Assembly (NCBI GenBank): GCA_002431965.1
Contig: DJEW01000036.1
Coordinates: 1 to 43,134, forward strand
DNA: 43,134 bases
Direction of reading: 5' to 3'
Source: Clostridiales bacterium UBA5888
Lineage (GTDB): Bacteria > Bacillota > Clostridia > Oscillospirales > Oscillospiraceae
Below are positions 1 to 8,338 of the stretch, one piece after another (within the stretch, counting starts at the first letter, position 1; each line of letters starts with the position of its first letter). The notes under the pieces were generated by a model that worked only from the letters and a program-made list of their open reading frames with translations, was not told the DNA's origin and ran no database searches. Made by a program: the position numbers and the translations under genes.

Positions 1-128
1 CGCAGAAACAGGAAATAGGCGCACACGGCGAGAATTGCCAAAACGGCAATGATGATGCCGATGATCTTGAATACCTTTTTCAGAATTCTCTTGAAGGGGC
101 TGCCCTTTGCAGCCGATACATTGCTCAT
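1..128 (-). CDS. N-terminus of unidentified membrane-anchored protein (partial)
   Basis: The reading frame runs off the left edge; only the first 42 or so codons are visible. The ATG at 128 has a good ribosome binding site (AAGGAG) about 9 bases upstream. The peptide begins with a short basic stretch (KGSPFKRILKKVFK) followed by one strongly hydrophobic helix (IIGIIIAVLAILAVCAYFLF), that is, a signal anchor with the N-terminus probably inside the cell. No catalytic part is visible, so the function cannot be named. It diverges from a TetR-family repressor with only about 100 bases between them, which usually means that the repressor controls this gene. Confidence 0.7.
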   Translation of the reverse strand, partial: MSNVSAAKGSPFKRILKKVFKIIGIIIAVLAILAVCAYFLFL

Positions 129-140
129 AGAAATTTCTCC

Positions 141-169
141 TTGACTTTTTGATGAGACAAGTGTATCAT
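141..169 (+). promoter_or_regulatory. Promoter of tetR
   Basis: TTGACT (141-146), a 17-base spacer and TATCAT (164-169) lie upstream of the TetR-family gene; each box matches the sigma-70 consensus at 5 of 6 positions. The -10 box overlaps the -10 box of the divergent promoter. Confidence 0.55.
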
Positions 170-209
170 ATAGGAAACGATGAGTCAATCGTCTCAGCAA
201 AAATGAGAC
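153..209. promoter_or_regulatory. Probable TetR operator region (TGAGAC repeats)
   Basis: TGAGAC occurs at 153-158 and 204-209, and its complement GTCTCA at 191-196. The central copy forms the imperfect palindrome TGAGTCAATCGTCTCA (181-196), which covers the -35 box of the leftward promoter and the likely transcription start of tetR. The 153-158 copy sits in the spacer of the tetR promoter. This is the layout expected for a TetR protein that represses both itself and the divergent gene. Binding is inferred, not shown. Confidence 0.55.
160..188 (-). promoter_or_regulatory. Promoter of the left-edge membrane-protein gene
   Basis: On the minus strand TTGACT (188-183) and TACACT (165-160) are separated by exactly 17 bases, upstream of the ATG at 128. 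The match to the sigma-70 consensus is 5/6 and 4/6. It overlaps the tetR promoter on the other strand, so the two cannot easily be occupied at once. Confidence 0.55.
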
Positions 210-234
210 AAAGTGCAAGGAGATGTATCAGCCC

Positions 235-804
235 ATGAACAATCAGGAGAAGAACACCTATGTCCGCAGCCAAATTCTTGCGGCGCTATTGAAAATGATG
301 CAGGAGCAGCCCTTTTCCGATATTTCTATCAGCGCTTTGGTAAGTACGGCACAAGTAGGCAGAGCATCTTTTTATCGCAATTTTATGGATAAAGAGGATG
401 TGCTGCGGCAGGAGAATGACCGGCTGACAATCCAGTGGAAAGACACCTTTGAAAGCGAGTCTCACGATGAGCCGAATGCATTCTTCGTCAGCCTTTTGGA
501 TTTCTACAAGGAGCATTCCGACTTTTATCTGGCGCTGTACCAAGCCGGGCTTTCAGAGATGCTGCTGCAAACGCTTTTGGAACACTCGGAGATCACCCCG
601 GAGCTGCCCAATGCGCTTGCTTATCTGAAATCTTCTATCGCCTACATGCTCTACGGCTGGATCGTGGAGTGGATGAAGCGAGGAATGCCTGAGAGCGGCA
701 CGGAGCTGGCAAAGATGATTGCGGAAGCGCAGGAATCCAAGATTGGTCAACAGAGGTACTCAGAAAACACCCCGCTCAGCCAGCTTTTGGTACATCTTCA
801 TTAG
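235..804 (+). CDS. TetR/AcrR family transcriptional regulator
   Basis: This is a 189-residue regulator. The N-terminal 50 residues form the TetR helix-turn-helix (QEKNTYVRSQILAAL, then ISALVSTAQVGRASFYRNF). The rest is a helical ligand-sensing domain ending with an IAYMLYGWIVEWM helix, as in the TetR_C_8/DhaS-like group common in Clostridia. I chose ATG 235 because AAGGAG (217-222) touches the upstream ATG at 223 directly, leaving no spacing, whereas it lies 12 bases before 235. The last 45 bases (760-804) overlap the tail of the convergent methyltransferase gene, so the final 14 residues may have been replaced by recombination. The likely target is the divergent membrane protein gene; the effector is unknown. 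Confidence 0.85.
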   Translation: MNNQEKNTYVRSQILAALLKMMQEQPFSDISISALVSTAQVGRASFYRNFMDKEDVLRQENDRLTIQWKDTFESESHDEPNAFFVSLLDFYKEHSDFYLALYQAGLSEMLLQTLLEHSEITPELPNALAYLKSSIAYMLYGWIVEWMKRGMPESGTELAKMIAEAQESKIGQQRYSENTPLSQLLVHLH

Positions 805-3533
805 CTCTGCAACACAGGCGCTTTCGGTGTTCAGCTTGCCCCAGAAGCCATATGCCTGCATAACGGCTTTATCGTTTTGCTGGTGAGCTTTCCGCAGTTC
901 CGGCGGCATGGTAGCTTCATCATAGAGGTCAGCAAGACTGCAATCCGGGTAGAGAGCGCGGGCGTCCAGTATGCTCTGCGCCGTCTGCTCAATTTTCGCC
1001 CGCTGTTCGTTGGTAGGGGTCGGCCATGGGAAGTTGTTGTAAACAGAAGGCGAATATCTATAATCAGACTTCAATCTGCCACATACAGTTCGCATCCAAG
1101 CCATATGCACATTGGATGTCAGTATTCCGAAATGATAAATGCTTGCTCCTGTTGCTACGAGTGTAGAATTGCTTGCTATTACTTCCTTTGGCATAAAGCC
1201 TATGGGGATGTACTTGCGGCTCGATGAAGATGTTTCCGGAATCAAAATATAATTACTGTCTGGCTGTCTAATTTGAGCAAATAGCATTGGTACTTCTGCC
1301 AGCGCCTGAACAGCTACTGTTTTTGTTTTACGTCGTACTTCTGCAACCTTTTTAAGTCTTTCCATAATATCAGGAATACCCCGGTACTCCTTGGGTGAAA
1401 CTCCTTTTAGCCAAAGGCAGAATCGAATTTTTCCCTTAATAAATTCTTGAGAACCTACAAATGGCTTTATGAACGAATCTGCGTTAGGATACTTGTTAAT
1501 TAGTTCAGTCCGTTCCTCTGCGGAAAGGATAAGGTTTCCGCCGTCCCAAGGTTTATTCCCCTGAACCAATTTGGGCAAGCCTGGTTGTGGTTTTCCTCGT
1601 AGTTGAATAAAAACATTTTCGGCGTTTACTAAGTAGCCGTTGATTTTATCGACAACACGAGGGACATTGGACTCGTACAGCACTTTTTCTGCACGGTTAA
1701 AGAGAGCAAAGCCTATTATTACACAATGAACAGCAGCTCTATCACGGGCTTCGCTGTTCCAAACAAATGGACGGTATGCAAAGTTGATAATTACACAGAA
1801 CTTAGAGAACATTTCTTCCCACAAAATTGGAACCTGTTCTCCCTGGATGATGGAATTTGTTGAAACAAATGAAACTTCAATATTTGTCCGCTGAATATAT
1901 TCTGCCGCCTTCCGATACCAAGCAGCTACATAGTCTAAACGTCCTGCTCTATCATTTCCAGCAAACACAACACTCATATCGTCCTGCTGCTCACGGCTTC
2001 GCATTGACAATCCCACAAACGGCGGGTTGCCCATGATGTAGTTCAATTTTTTTCTGGGCACAACATCTTCCCAGTCCAGCCGCAGGGCATTGCCCTCAGT
2101 GATATTAGCATAGGATTTCAGCGGGAGGAAATCAATCTGGTGGGCAATAATATCTTCCGTTTCTTTCAGCATCTGGCTCTCCGCGATCCACAGGGCGGTT
2201 TTTGCAACCGTGCGGCGAAGTCGTTGATTTCAATGCCGTAAAACTGGTGAATGGAAACCTGAATTGGATTTGAATAATCACCCAAAGTAATTTGACTTGT
2301 TTGACAGCGTAGCGCTTCGTTTTCCAGCCGCCGCAGTGAGATATAGCTTTCGGTCAGGAAATTGCCGGAGCCGCAGGCAGGGTCTAAAAAGGTCAGACCC
2401 GCCAGCTTGCTTTGATAGGCTTTCAGTCTGGAAATACGGGTCTTCTCCACCGCAATTCCCTTGATTTTATCCAGTTCCGCCTTCAAATCATCCAAAAACA
2501 GCGGGTCAATGACCTTGTGGATGTTTTCAACGCTGGTATAGTGCATTCCGCCGGAACGCCGGGTTTCCGGGTTCAAGGTGCTTTCAAACACCGCGCCGAA
2601 AATGGTAGGGCTGATTGATGCCCAGTCAAAATCCTCACTTGCCTTGAAGAGAAGGATGTTTTTCAATTCTTCGGTAAAAGGCGGAATTTCAATATCCTCA
2701 TTGGCAAACAGCCCTCCGTTTACATAGGGAAAGGCCGCCAGCGCAGCATTGTCATCCGGCAGATATTTGTCACGTTCCTCCGGTTTCTGATCCAGTATCC
2801 GGAACAATTCTATCAAGGCTTTCCGAATCCCGGAAGCCGGAATATCTCTCAAGTAGTCATGGAGCATATCCCTCCGGCCGAAAATCCCCGCATCCTCAGC
2901 ATACAGGCAGAACACCAGCCGGACGCAAAGGGCATTCAGACTTTTCAGCGTTTCCGGGGCGGAGGGATCTTTGTACTGCTTCAGCAGCGCATCATACAAC
3001 ACGCCCACCAATTCACCGGCTTGCAAAGAAATCTCCATTTCTCTCTTGACGTGCTGGTCCTTTGTGTCCACCAGAAACTGAAGGCGATAGTATTCTTTTT
3101 CCAGGTCTTTCAGATAAATGACCTCCGGTTCACCTGTCGGACGCTCCATATCGTAAACATTAAACTCAGCAAAATTACATGTTACAATCCAGCGAGGACG
3201 TTGGGAGTAAGGCAATTCAGCCGCATAACGTTTGGCTTGCTGGAAAGGAGTTAATCGTGTCCCATCCGACTGCATGATGGGTTTTCTCAAATCCCTGCCA
3301 ATGCCTTTTTGTTCAATAAGAACATGAGTGGCTGGAATGAATCCATCAATGAAGCTGGTATGATCCAGCATGATTTGATCTTCAAATGTAATGAACTTGT
3401 CCGGTTCAGCGACCCCATAAACTTTTTGCAGAAGCGAAAGCCAAAAAGTTTGACTATGACCTTTCTCATAACCTTTCCCCCGCCAGTCTTCCGCAAATTC
3501 CTTTGCTGCCGTCCGCTGCTGAACATCCGTCAT
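760..3533 (-). pseudogene. MmeI-like type IIL restriction-methyltransferase, frameshifted
   Basis: Two overlapping minus-strand frames (3533-2166 and 2172-760) make up one MmeI-family protein of about 924 residues, close to MmeI itself (about 919). The first half carries the PD-(D/E)XK nuclease (D63, then E74-Q-K76), the helical spacer and SAM motif I (FLDPACGSGNF, about 382-392). The second half carries the adenine methylation motif IV (NPPF, residues 49-52 of that frame), the target recognition region and the C-terminal domain. Frame is lost after YGIEINDFAAR: adding one base at about 2208-2209 (CC to CCC on the plus strand) restores RVAKTALWIAESQM. The true start is ATG 3533, behind GGGAGGG, not the upstream extension. 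In this family one protein both cuts and methylates, so the break probably abolishes both activities, unless it is a sequencing error. The second frame has its own ATG (2172). Confidence 0.88.
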
Positions 3534-3580
3534 GGCGTGACCCTCCCGAAGTGGTTTTTCCGGTAAGTATTTCTGATAAA

Positions 3581-3599
3581 AGCATTGTATCACAATGCT
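3581..3599. promoter_or_regulatory. Palindrome over the promoter of the restriction-modification gene
   Basis: AGCATTGT-ATC-ACAATGCT is a perfect dyad with 8-base arms and a 3-base centre. On the minus strand it overlaps an extended -10 element (TG-A-TACAAT, TACAAT at 3589-3584) about 50 bases before the methyltransferase start. The -35 is poor. The position suggests a repressor or activator site controlling the R-M gene; no cognate controller gene is present nearby. Confidence 0.5.
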
Positions 3600-3657
3600 G
3601 CACTATTTGGAAGTGCTCGTTCAAAACCAGAACAGGCAGGTTCCAAAACCGGAATAT

Positions 3658-3691
3658 AAAAATCCACCGCTCAATATAGCGGTGGATTTTT
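3658..3691 (-). terminator. Rho-independent terminator after rpsU (bidirectional)
   Basis: The 13-base perfect arms (AAAAATCCACCGC at 3658-3670 and its complement at 3679-3691) enclose an 8-base loop. Read on the minus strand it lies 9 bases after the rpsU stop and ends in TTTTT. The T-run on the opposite strand would let it work both ways. Confidence 0.9.
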
Positions 3692-3699
3692 ACGTTAAA

Positions 3700-3885
3700 T
3701 CAGTAATAGCGCTTATTCTTGTTCTTGCGGGCAGCCTCGGACTTCTTGCGGCGCTTGACGCTGGGGCTCTGATAGTACTCTTTCTTTCTCAGGTCAGCCA
3801 GAACGCCGGACTTTGCACAGCTTCTCTTGAATCTTTTAAGAGCGTTGTCCAAAGACTCGTTTTCCTTGACATATATTTCAGACAT
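3700..3885 (-). CDS. rpsU: 30S ribosomal protein S21
   Basis: This is a 61-residue, very basic protein with the S21 signature: SEIYVKENESLDNALKRFKR at the N-terminus and an Arg/Lys-rich tail (KRRKKSEAARKNKNKRYY). S21 is a late-binding small-subunit protein near the platform and the anti-Shine-Dalgarno end of 16S rRNA, with a role in initiation. The length is typical for Firmicutes. The start has a strong ribosome binding site (GGAGGGAGG). It is transcribed alone, from its own consensus promoter to its own terminator, independent of leuS upstream. Confidence 0.97.
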   Translation of the reverse strand: MSEIYVKENESLDNALKRFKRSCAKSGVLADLRKKEYYQSPSVKRRKKSEAARKNKNKRYY

Positions 3886-3953
3886 TTATTTCCCTCCCTC
3901 CAGACACGCCTTGCGGCGCTTCAAGGGCCAACAATCGGCTGTTTAACGTTGGT

Positions 3954-3982
3954 ATTATAACTATTTTTTCGCCGCTTGTCAA
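3954..3982 (-). promoter_or_regulatory. Consensus sigma-70 promoter of rpsU
   Basis: On the minus strand TTGACA (3982-3977), a 17-base spacer and TATAAT (3959-3954) match the consensus perfectly. The -35 box is only 3 bases from the leuS stop codon. The leader of about 60 bases contains a short GC hairpin, CGCC-GCAA-GGCG (3916-3905 region), upstream of the ribosome binding site. Confidence 0.85.
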
Positions 3983-3985
3983 CAA

Positions 3986-6403
3986 TTACTTGACGATCAG
4001 GTTTATCAATTTGTTTTTGACAAGTATTGTCTTGACAAGCTGTTTGCCCTCCATCTGGCGCTGGATCTTCTCGTCCGCCTTTGCCGCGGCGAGGATAGTG
4101 TCCTCGTCCGCATCTGCCGCAACGGTGACGGTGGTGCGCAGCTTGCCGTTGACCTGCACTGCCATCTCGCGCATGGCGTCGATGGTCTTGGCGTGGTCAA
4201 ACTCCGGCCACGGCATCTGCATCGCCATTTTGCCGTACTTTGCGGCAAAGCCCTCAAGCTCCCACATTTCCTCGACGATGTGCGGCGCGAACGGGCTGAG
4301 CAGGAGCAAAAGCTGCTCCAGATCGCCCTTGGAGAGTCCGTTGGAGTAAAGCTCATTGACCATGGTCATCATCGCGGCAATGGCGGTGTTCATCTTGAGC
4401 TGGTCAATATCCTCCGTGACCTTCTTGATGGTTTTGTGGATGATCGCCTCGTTCTTTGCGGACACAGCAGCGTCGTCGGAGGCAATATCCATCAGCCCCC
4501 AGCAGCGGTCAAGAAAACGCTTGCAGCCCTTGACAGCCTCATTCGACCAGATGACCGCCTTTTCAAAGTCGCCGATGAACATGATATACATGCGCATGGT
4601 GTCCGCACCGTACTGATCGACAATGTCATTGGGATTGACAACGTTGCCGCGGGACTTGGACATTTTGATGCCGCCCTCGCCGAGGATCATGCCGTGGGAG
4701 GTGCGCTTGGCATAGGGTTCCTTCGTGTGGACAACGCCGATGTCATAGAGGAATTTGTGCCAGAAGCGGGAATAGAGCAGGTGGAGCGTGGTGTGCTCCA
4801 TGCCGCCGTTATACCAGTCAACCGGTCCCCAATAGTTTTCCGCCTCATGGCTGACGAGCGCCTTGTCGTCATGCGGATCCATATAGCGCAGGAAGTACCA
4901 GCTTGACCCCGCCCACTGCGGCATGGTGTCGGTCTCGCGTTTGGCAGGTCCGCCGCAGCACGGACAGGTGGTGTTGACCCAGTCTGTCATCTTCGACAGA
5001 GGGCTCTCGCCGTCGTCGGTCGGCTCATAGGAATCGACCTTCGGCAGTACGAGCGGCAGCTCGCTCTCAGGCAGAGGAACCCAGCCGCATTTCGGGCAGT
5101 TGACAAGGGGGATGGGCTCGCCCCAGTAGCGCTGGCGTGAGAACACCCAGTCGCGCAGCTTGTAGTTGACCTTTTCATGCCCGATGCCCTGCTCGGTCAG
5201 CCACTTTTTCATAGCCGGGATCGCTTCCCTGACGGTCAGACCGTTGAGAAAACCGGAATTGACCATGATGCCGGTGTCGTCCTTGAGGGTGAACGCGCCC
5301 TTTTCAATGTCGCCGCCCTTGACGACCTCGACGATGTCGCAGCCAAACTTCTTTGCAAACTCCCAGTCGCGGTCATCGTGCGCGGGAACGGCCATAATTG
5401 CGCCCGTGCCGTAGGTGACAAGAACATAGTCGGATATGAAGATTGGTATTTCTTTTCCGTTGACAGGATTGATCGCGCGCACGCCTTCGAGCTTCACGCC
5501 GGTCTTCTCCTTGTCGAGCTCGGAGCGTTCAAAGTCGGACTTGTGCGCCGCTTCCTCGACATATGCAGACACCTCGTCCCAGTTGGTGAGCTTATCCTGC
5601 CACTGCTTTACAAGCTTATGCTCCGGTGCGAGAACCATGTACGTCGCGCCGAAGAGCGTGTCGGGGCGGGTGGTGTAGACGACTATATCGTCGCCGCAGG
5701 TGGTCTTGAAGGTGACCTCAGCGCCGGTGGAGCGTCCGATCCAGTTGCGCTGCTGGGTCTTGACGCGCTCGATATAATCCACGGTGTCAAGATCGTCGAT
5801 AAGGCGCTGGGCGTACTTGGTGATGGCGAGCATCCACTGGCTCTTCTCCTTGCGTATGACCTCGCTGCCGCAGCGCTCACACACGCCGTTGACGACCTCT
5901 TCATTCGCCAGCACGCACTTGCAGCTGGTGCACCAGTTGACGGGCATGGTGGTCTTGTAGGCAAGCCCGTGCTTGAACATCTGGATGAATATCCACTGCG
6001 TCCATTTATAATACTTGGGGTCGGTGGTGTCGATGACCCTGTCCCAGTCGAAGCCGAAGCCGAGCATCTTCAGCTGCTTTGTGAAGTTTGCAATGTTGCG
6101 CTCGGTGACGACGGCGGGATGAATGTGGTTTTTGATCGCGTAATTCTCCGTGGGCAGACCGAATGCGTCAAACCCTATCGGAAAGAGCACGTTATAGCCC
6201 TGCATACGCTTTTTGCGGGAAATGATGTCCATGGCGGTGTAGGGTCTGGGATGCCCGACGTGCAGCCCCTGCCCTGAGGGGTACGGGAACTCCACAAGCG
6301 CGTAAAACTTTGGCTTTTCGCTGCCGGTGACGGCGGCGTAGGGCTTCGTCTCCTCCCAGCGCCGCTGCCACTTCTTCTCTATTGCGGTGAAATCATATTT
6401 CAT
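3986..6403 (-). CDS. leuS: Leucyl-tRNA synthetase
   Basis: This is an 805-residue class I aminoacyl-tRNA synthetase that charges tRNA-Leu in the cytoplasm. The HIGH-type motif is seen in YPSGQGLHVGHPRPY (about residues 42-56), the zinc-knuckle cysteines in WCTSCKCVLANEEV and GVCERCG (about 158-178), the CP1 editing domain in the middle (TTRPDTLFGATYMVLAPEH; GTGAIMAVPAHDDRD), and the KMSKS loop in GGIKMSKSRGNVVNP. The C-terminal anticodon-binding region and short end domain are complete, and the length is standard for Firmicutes. The 70-base gap upstream to rsfS shows no T-box structure, so expression probably depends on the upstream operon. Confidence 0.98.
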   Translation of the reverse strand: MKYDFTAIEKKWQRRWEETKPYAAVTGSEKPKFYALVEFPYPSGQGLHVGHPRPYTAMDIISRKKRMQGYNVLFPIGFDAFGLPTENYAIKNHIHPAVVTERNIANFTKQLKMLGFGFDWDRVIDTTDPKYYKWTQWIFIQMFKHGLAYKTTMPVNWCTSCKCVLANEEVVNGVCERCGSEVIRKEKSQWMLAITKYAQRLIDDLDTVDYIERVKTQQRNWIGRSTGAEVTFKTTCGDDIVVYTTRPDTLFGATYMVLAPEHKLVKQWQDKLTNWDEVSAYVEEAAHKSDFERSELDKEKTGVKLEGVRAINPVNGKEIPIFISDYVLVTYGTGAIMAVPAHDDRDWEFAKKFGCDIVEVVKGGDIEKGAFTLKDDTGIMVNSGFLNGLTVREAIPAMKKWLTEQGIGHEKVNYKLRDWVFSRQRYWGEPIPLVNCPKCGWVPLPESELPLVLPKVDSYEPTDDGESPLSKMTDWVNTTCPCCGGPAKRETDTMPQWAGSSWYFLRYMDPHDDKALVSHEAENYWGPVDWYNGGMEHTTLHLLYSRFWHKFLYDIGVVHTKEPYAKRTSHGMILGEGGIKMSKSRGNVVNPNDIVDQYGADTMRMYIMFIGDFEKAVIWSNEAVKGCKRFLDRCWGLMDIASDDAAVSAKNEAIIHKTIKKVTEDIDQLKMNTAIAAMMTMVNELYSNGLSKGDLEQLLLLLSPFAPHIVEEMWELEGFAAKYGKMAMQMPWPEFDHAKTIDAMREMAVQVNGKLRTTVTVAADADEDTILAAAKADEKIQRQMEGKQLVKTILVKNKLINLIVK

Positions 6404-6473
6404 TTTGTAATCCCTCTCTGATGTGGAAAATTTAAAAAATCAAAGTCCGTTTCCGCCCTCGCAGCCAAGCACT

Positions 6474-6845
6474 TTATTGCTCAGCCTGAGGGCACGGAAG
6501 GGATGAGAGAGGCACTTCCTCAGAGTCGCTCCAAAGGCGCTCAAGGTTATAGAACTTGCGCGCCTCGTCGGTAAACACGTGAACGATAACGCTGCCGAAG
6601 TCCATGAGCACCCAGATGTCGGAGCGCAGACCCTCGCGGCGTATCGGCGGTTCGCCGGCTTCGGAGAGCCTGCGGTCGACCTCGTCCACAAGCGCCTTGA
6701 TGTGCGTGGACGAGGTGCCGTTGCAGATGACAAAATAGTCCGCAATAACGGTCTGCTCGGCGGTTTTGAGAATTTTGACGTCTCTTGCCTTCTTGTCGTC
6801 AAGCGCCCTTGCGGCAATACCGGCTATTTCAGCGGGAGTAAGCAT
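6474..6845 (-). CDS. rsfS: Ribosome silencing factor RsfS
   Basis: This 123-residue protein belongs to the RsfS/Iojap family, which binds ribosomal protein L14 and blocks joining of the ribosomal subunits when nutrients are low. The family core is visible: DVKILKTAEQTVIADYFVICNGTSSTHIKALVDEV, then REGLRSDIWVLMDFGSVIVHVFTDEARKFYNLERLW. The start ATG 6845 is preceded by GAGGAA. It follows the nadD-yqeK gene with only 24 bases between, matching the common nadD-yqeK-rsfS arrangement in Firmicutes. Confidence 0.95.
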   Translation of the reverse strand: MLTPAEIAGIAARALDDKKARDVKILKTAEQTVIADYFVICNGTSSTHIKALVDEVDRRLSEAGEPPIRREGLRSDIWVLMDFGSVIVHVFTDEARKFYNLERLWSDSEEVPLSSLPCPQAEQ

Positions 6846-6869
6846 ATTTTTCGTTCCTCCTTGTATTTA

Positions 6870-8033
6870 TCAATGCCCGGCAGAGTACCACTGCCATGCG
6901 TCCGCAGTGTCGCGGTGGGGCTGCACGCCGTGCGCGCGTATATCCTCAAGGCTCATTTCAAGCCCGAGCGCCATGGCGGCGTCCAGATCCTTATACGCAA
7001 GCGCCCGCAGCTTTTCAACCCCGGGAAAATCGCGCGTAGGCTCGATATAATCAGCCATGTAGATTATCTTTTCCAGCAGTGTCATATCGGGCTTGCCGGT
7101 GGTATGCCAGCGGATGGCGGAGTAGACCGCATCCGACACGCCGAACTCGGCGCGGGCGAGCGCCGCGCCAGTGATGGCGTGCAGCAGCTTTTCGTTGGCA
7201 AGCTGATCTTTATCGCAGATGATACCATATTTATCGCACAATATCAACTGCTCTTCGCGGGTCAGTTTTTTTGTTATATCGTGCAGTATGCCGGCCTCGG
7301 CGGCGTTTTCCGCGTCCTCGCCCCAGTGCATGGCAAGCTTGACCGCCTCGCTCTCGCAGCCCGCCACGTGCGCGACGCGCTTTGGCGTGAGATATGGCTT
7401 GACCGCCTCTCGCAGCCAGCACAGCTCCGGCATGGCTTCATACCAGCGGTGCTTTATAATGTCGGCGTACACCGCGTTGTCGAGAAGGTCTGACCCCAGG
7501 CGCAGGCGCAGCCAGACGCGGATCTCGCCTGAGCTCATCGGCAGCGGAGCATGGTTGAGCAGCCGGACGCGCGCGGAGTACTCCCTTTCAAGATGATCAC
7601 GGTGCGCGCGCAGCACGTCGAGATCATCCTCCTCACGGGAGACGACGGCGAGCGTGCACTCGCCGAGGAGATAACGGAATTCATACCACTCCTCAAAGCT
7701 CAAAAACATATCAGACCCGACGACAAGGCACAGCTCATCCTCCGGGTATTTTTCGCGCAGCTCCTGCACGGTGTGGGCAGTGTAGCTTTTCCCCTGGCGG
7801 CGTATCTCCATATCGGAGACCTCCGCTCCAGGAATATCGCGGAACGCGAGGCGGCACAGCTCCAGCCGCTCCTCCGCGGTCGGGCTGCCCGGCTCGACGT
7901 CCTTATGCGGCGGGATATTGTCCGGGATAATGAGCAGCTTATCCGGCGCAAGCTCCGCCGTGACGGTATTTGCCGCCTCCATATGCCCAAGATGCGGCGG
8001 GTTGAAGCTCCCGCCATAGATGGCGATCCTCAT
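6870..8033 (-). CDS. nadD: NadD-YqeK fusion: nicotinate-nucleotide adenylyltransferase plus HD-domain hydrolase
   Basis: This is a 387-residue two-domain protein. Residues 1 to about 200 are NadD, which makes deamido-NAD from nicotinate mononucleotide and ATP: the nucleotidyltransferase motif GGSFNPPHLGHM is at 6-17, with VVGSDMFLSFEEWYEF and PMSSGEIR further on. The remaining half is YqeK, an HD-superfamily protein whose homologues hydrolyse diadenosine tetraphosphate: the HD pair lies in AEAGILHDITKK, and the family end MADYIEPTRDFPGVEKLR is clear. In most Firmicutes these are separate neighbouring genes; here one frame joins them with no stop. I placed the start at ATG 8033 because it opens directly on GGSFNPPH and overlaps the yhbY stop as ATGA; the open frame extending further upstream lies inside yhbY. 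Confidence 0.93.
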   Translation of the reverse strand: MRIAIYGGSFNPPHLGHMEAANTVTAELAPDKLLIIPDNIPPHKDVEPGSPTAEERLELCRLAFRDIPGAEVSDMEIRRQGKSYTAHTVQELREKYPEDELCLVVGSDMFLSFEEWYEFRYLLGECTLAVVSREEDDLDVLRAHRDHLEREYSARVRLLNHAPLPMSSGEIRVWLRLRLGSDLLDNAVYADIIKHRWYEAMPELCWLREAVKPYLTPKRVAHVAGCESEAVKLAMHWGEDAENAAEAGILHDITKKLTREEQLILCDKYGIICDKDQLANEKLLHAITGAALARAEFGVSDAVYSAIRWHTTGKPDMTLLEKIIYMADYIEPTRDFPGVEKLRALAYKDLDAAMALGLEMSLEDIRAHGVQPHRDTADAWQWYSAGH

Positions 8034-8338
8034 TTTTTCCTGTCCTTCACAAGCTCTATCTTCGGCTCTTTGGGGTTGCGCTTGTAGAGCACGAATTTTG
8101 TTCCTATGACCTGCACCTGCTCGGCATGGCATGCCTCACTGAGCGCGTCGCACGCTTCGCGCGCGGTGAGCATGGAGTTTTCCAGCACCCTGCCCTTGAC
8201 AAGCTCCCGCGCGCGAAGCGCGGCGCCGACGGATTCAACAACGGCTTCGGTTATGCCGCCCTTACCTATCTGGATTATTGTGTCCTCATGCATCGCCAGC
8301 CCTCTCAGCTGTGCGCGCTGCTTACTTGTTATCGGCAT
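8030..8338 (-). CDS. yhbY: YhbY-family RNA-binding (CRM domain) protein
   Basis: This is a single CRM domain of 102 residues: ITSKQRAQLRGLAM at the start, then the IGKGG loop (QIGKGGITEAVVESVGAALRARELVKGRV), a KH-like RNA-binding surface, ending in IGTKFVLYKRNPK. YhbY-type proteins associate with pre-50S ribosomes and are linked to assembly. Its stop overlaps the nadD start by 4 bases and its start lies inside rdgB by 17 bases, so the three are translationally coupled. The neighbouring RsfS also acts on the large subunit. Confidence 0.95.
   Translation of the reverse strand: MPITSKQRAQLRGLAMHEDTIIQIGKGGITEAVVESVGAALRARELVKGRVLENSMLTAREACDALSEACHAEQVQVIGTKFVLYKRNPKEPKIELVKDRKK

Noticed and set aside
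2200..2215. Phase-variable switch of the restriction gene
   Set aside because: The affected run is only two or three C bases with no repeat units, far too short for slipped-strand switching.
3595..3960. Plus-strand frame over rpsU
   Set aside because: It covers the bidirectional terminator and the S21 gene; no ribosome binding site and no sensible product.
5177..6277. Long plus-strand open frame (366 codons) inside leuS
   Set aside because: It is the complement of a clear leucyl-tRNA synthetase; high GC content leaves antisense frames open. It has no ribosome binding site or family motif.
6404..6473. T-box riboswitch upstream of leuS
   Set aside because: The gap is only 70 bases, with no Stem I, T-box sequence or terminator hairpin.
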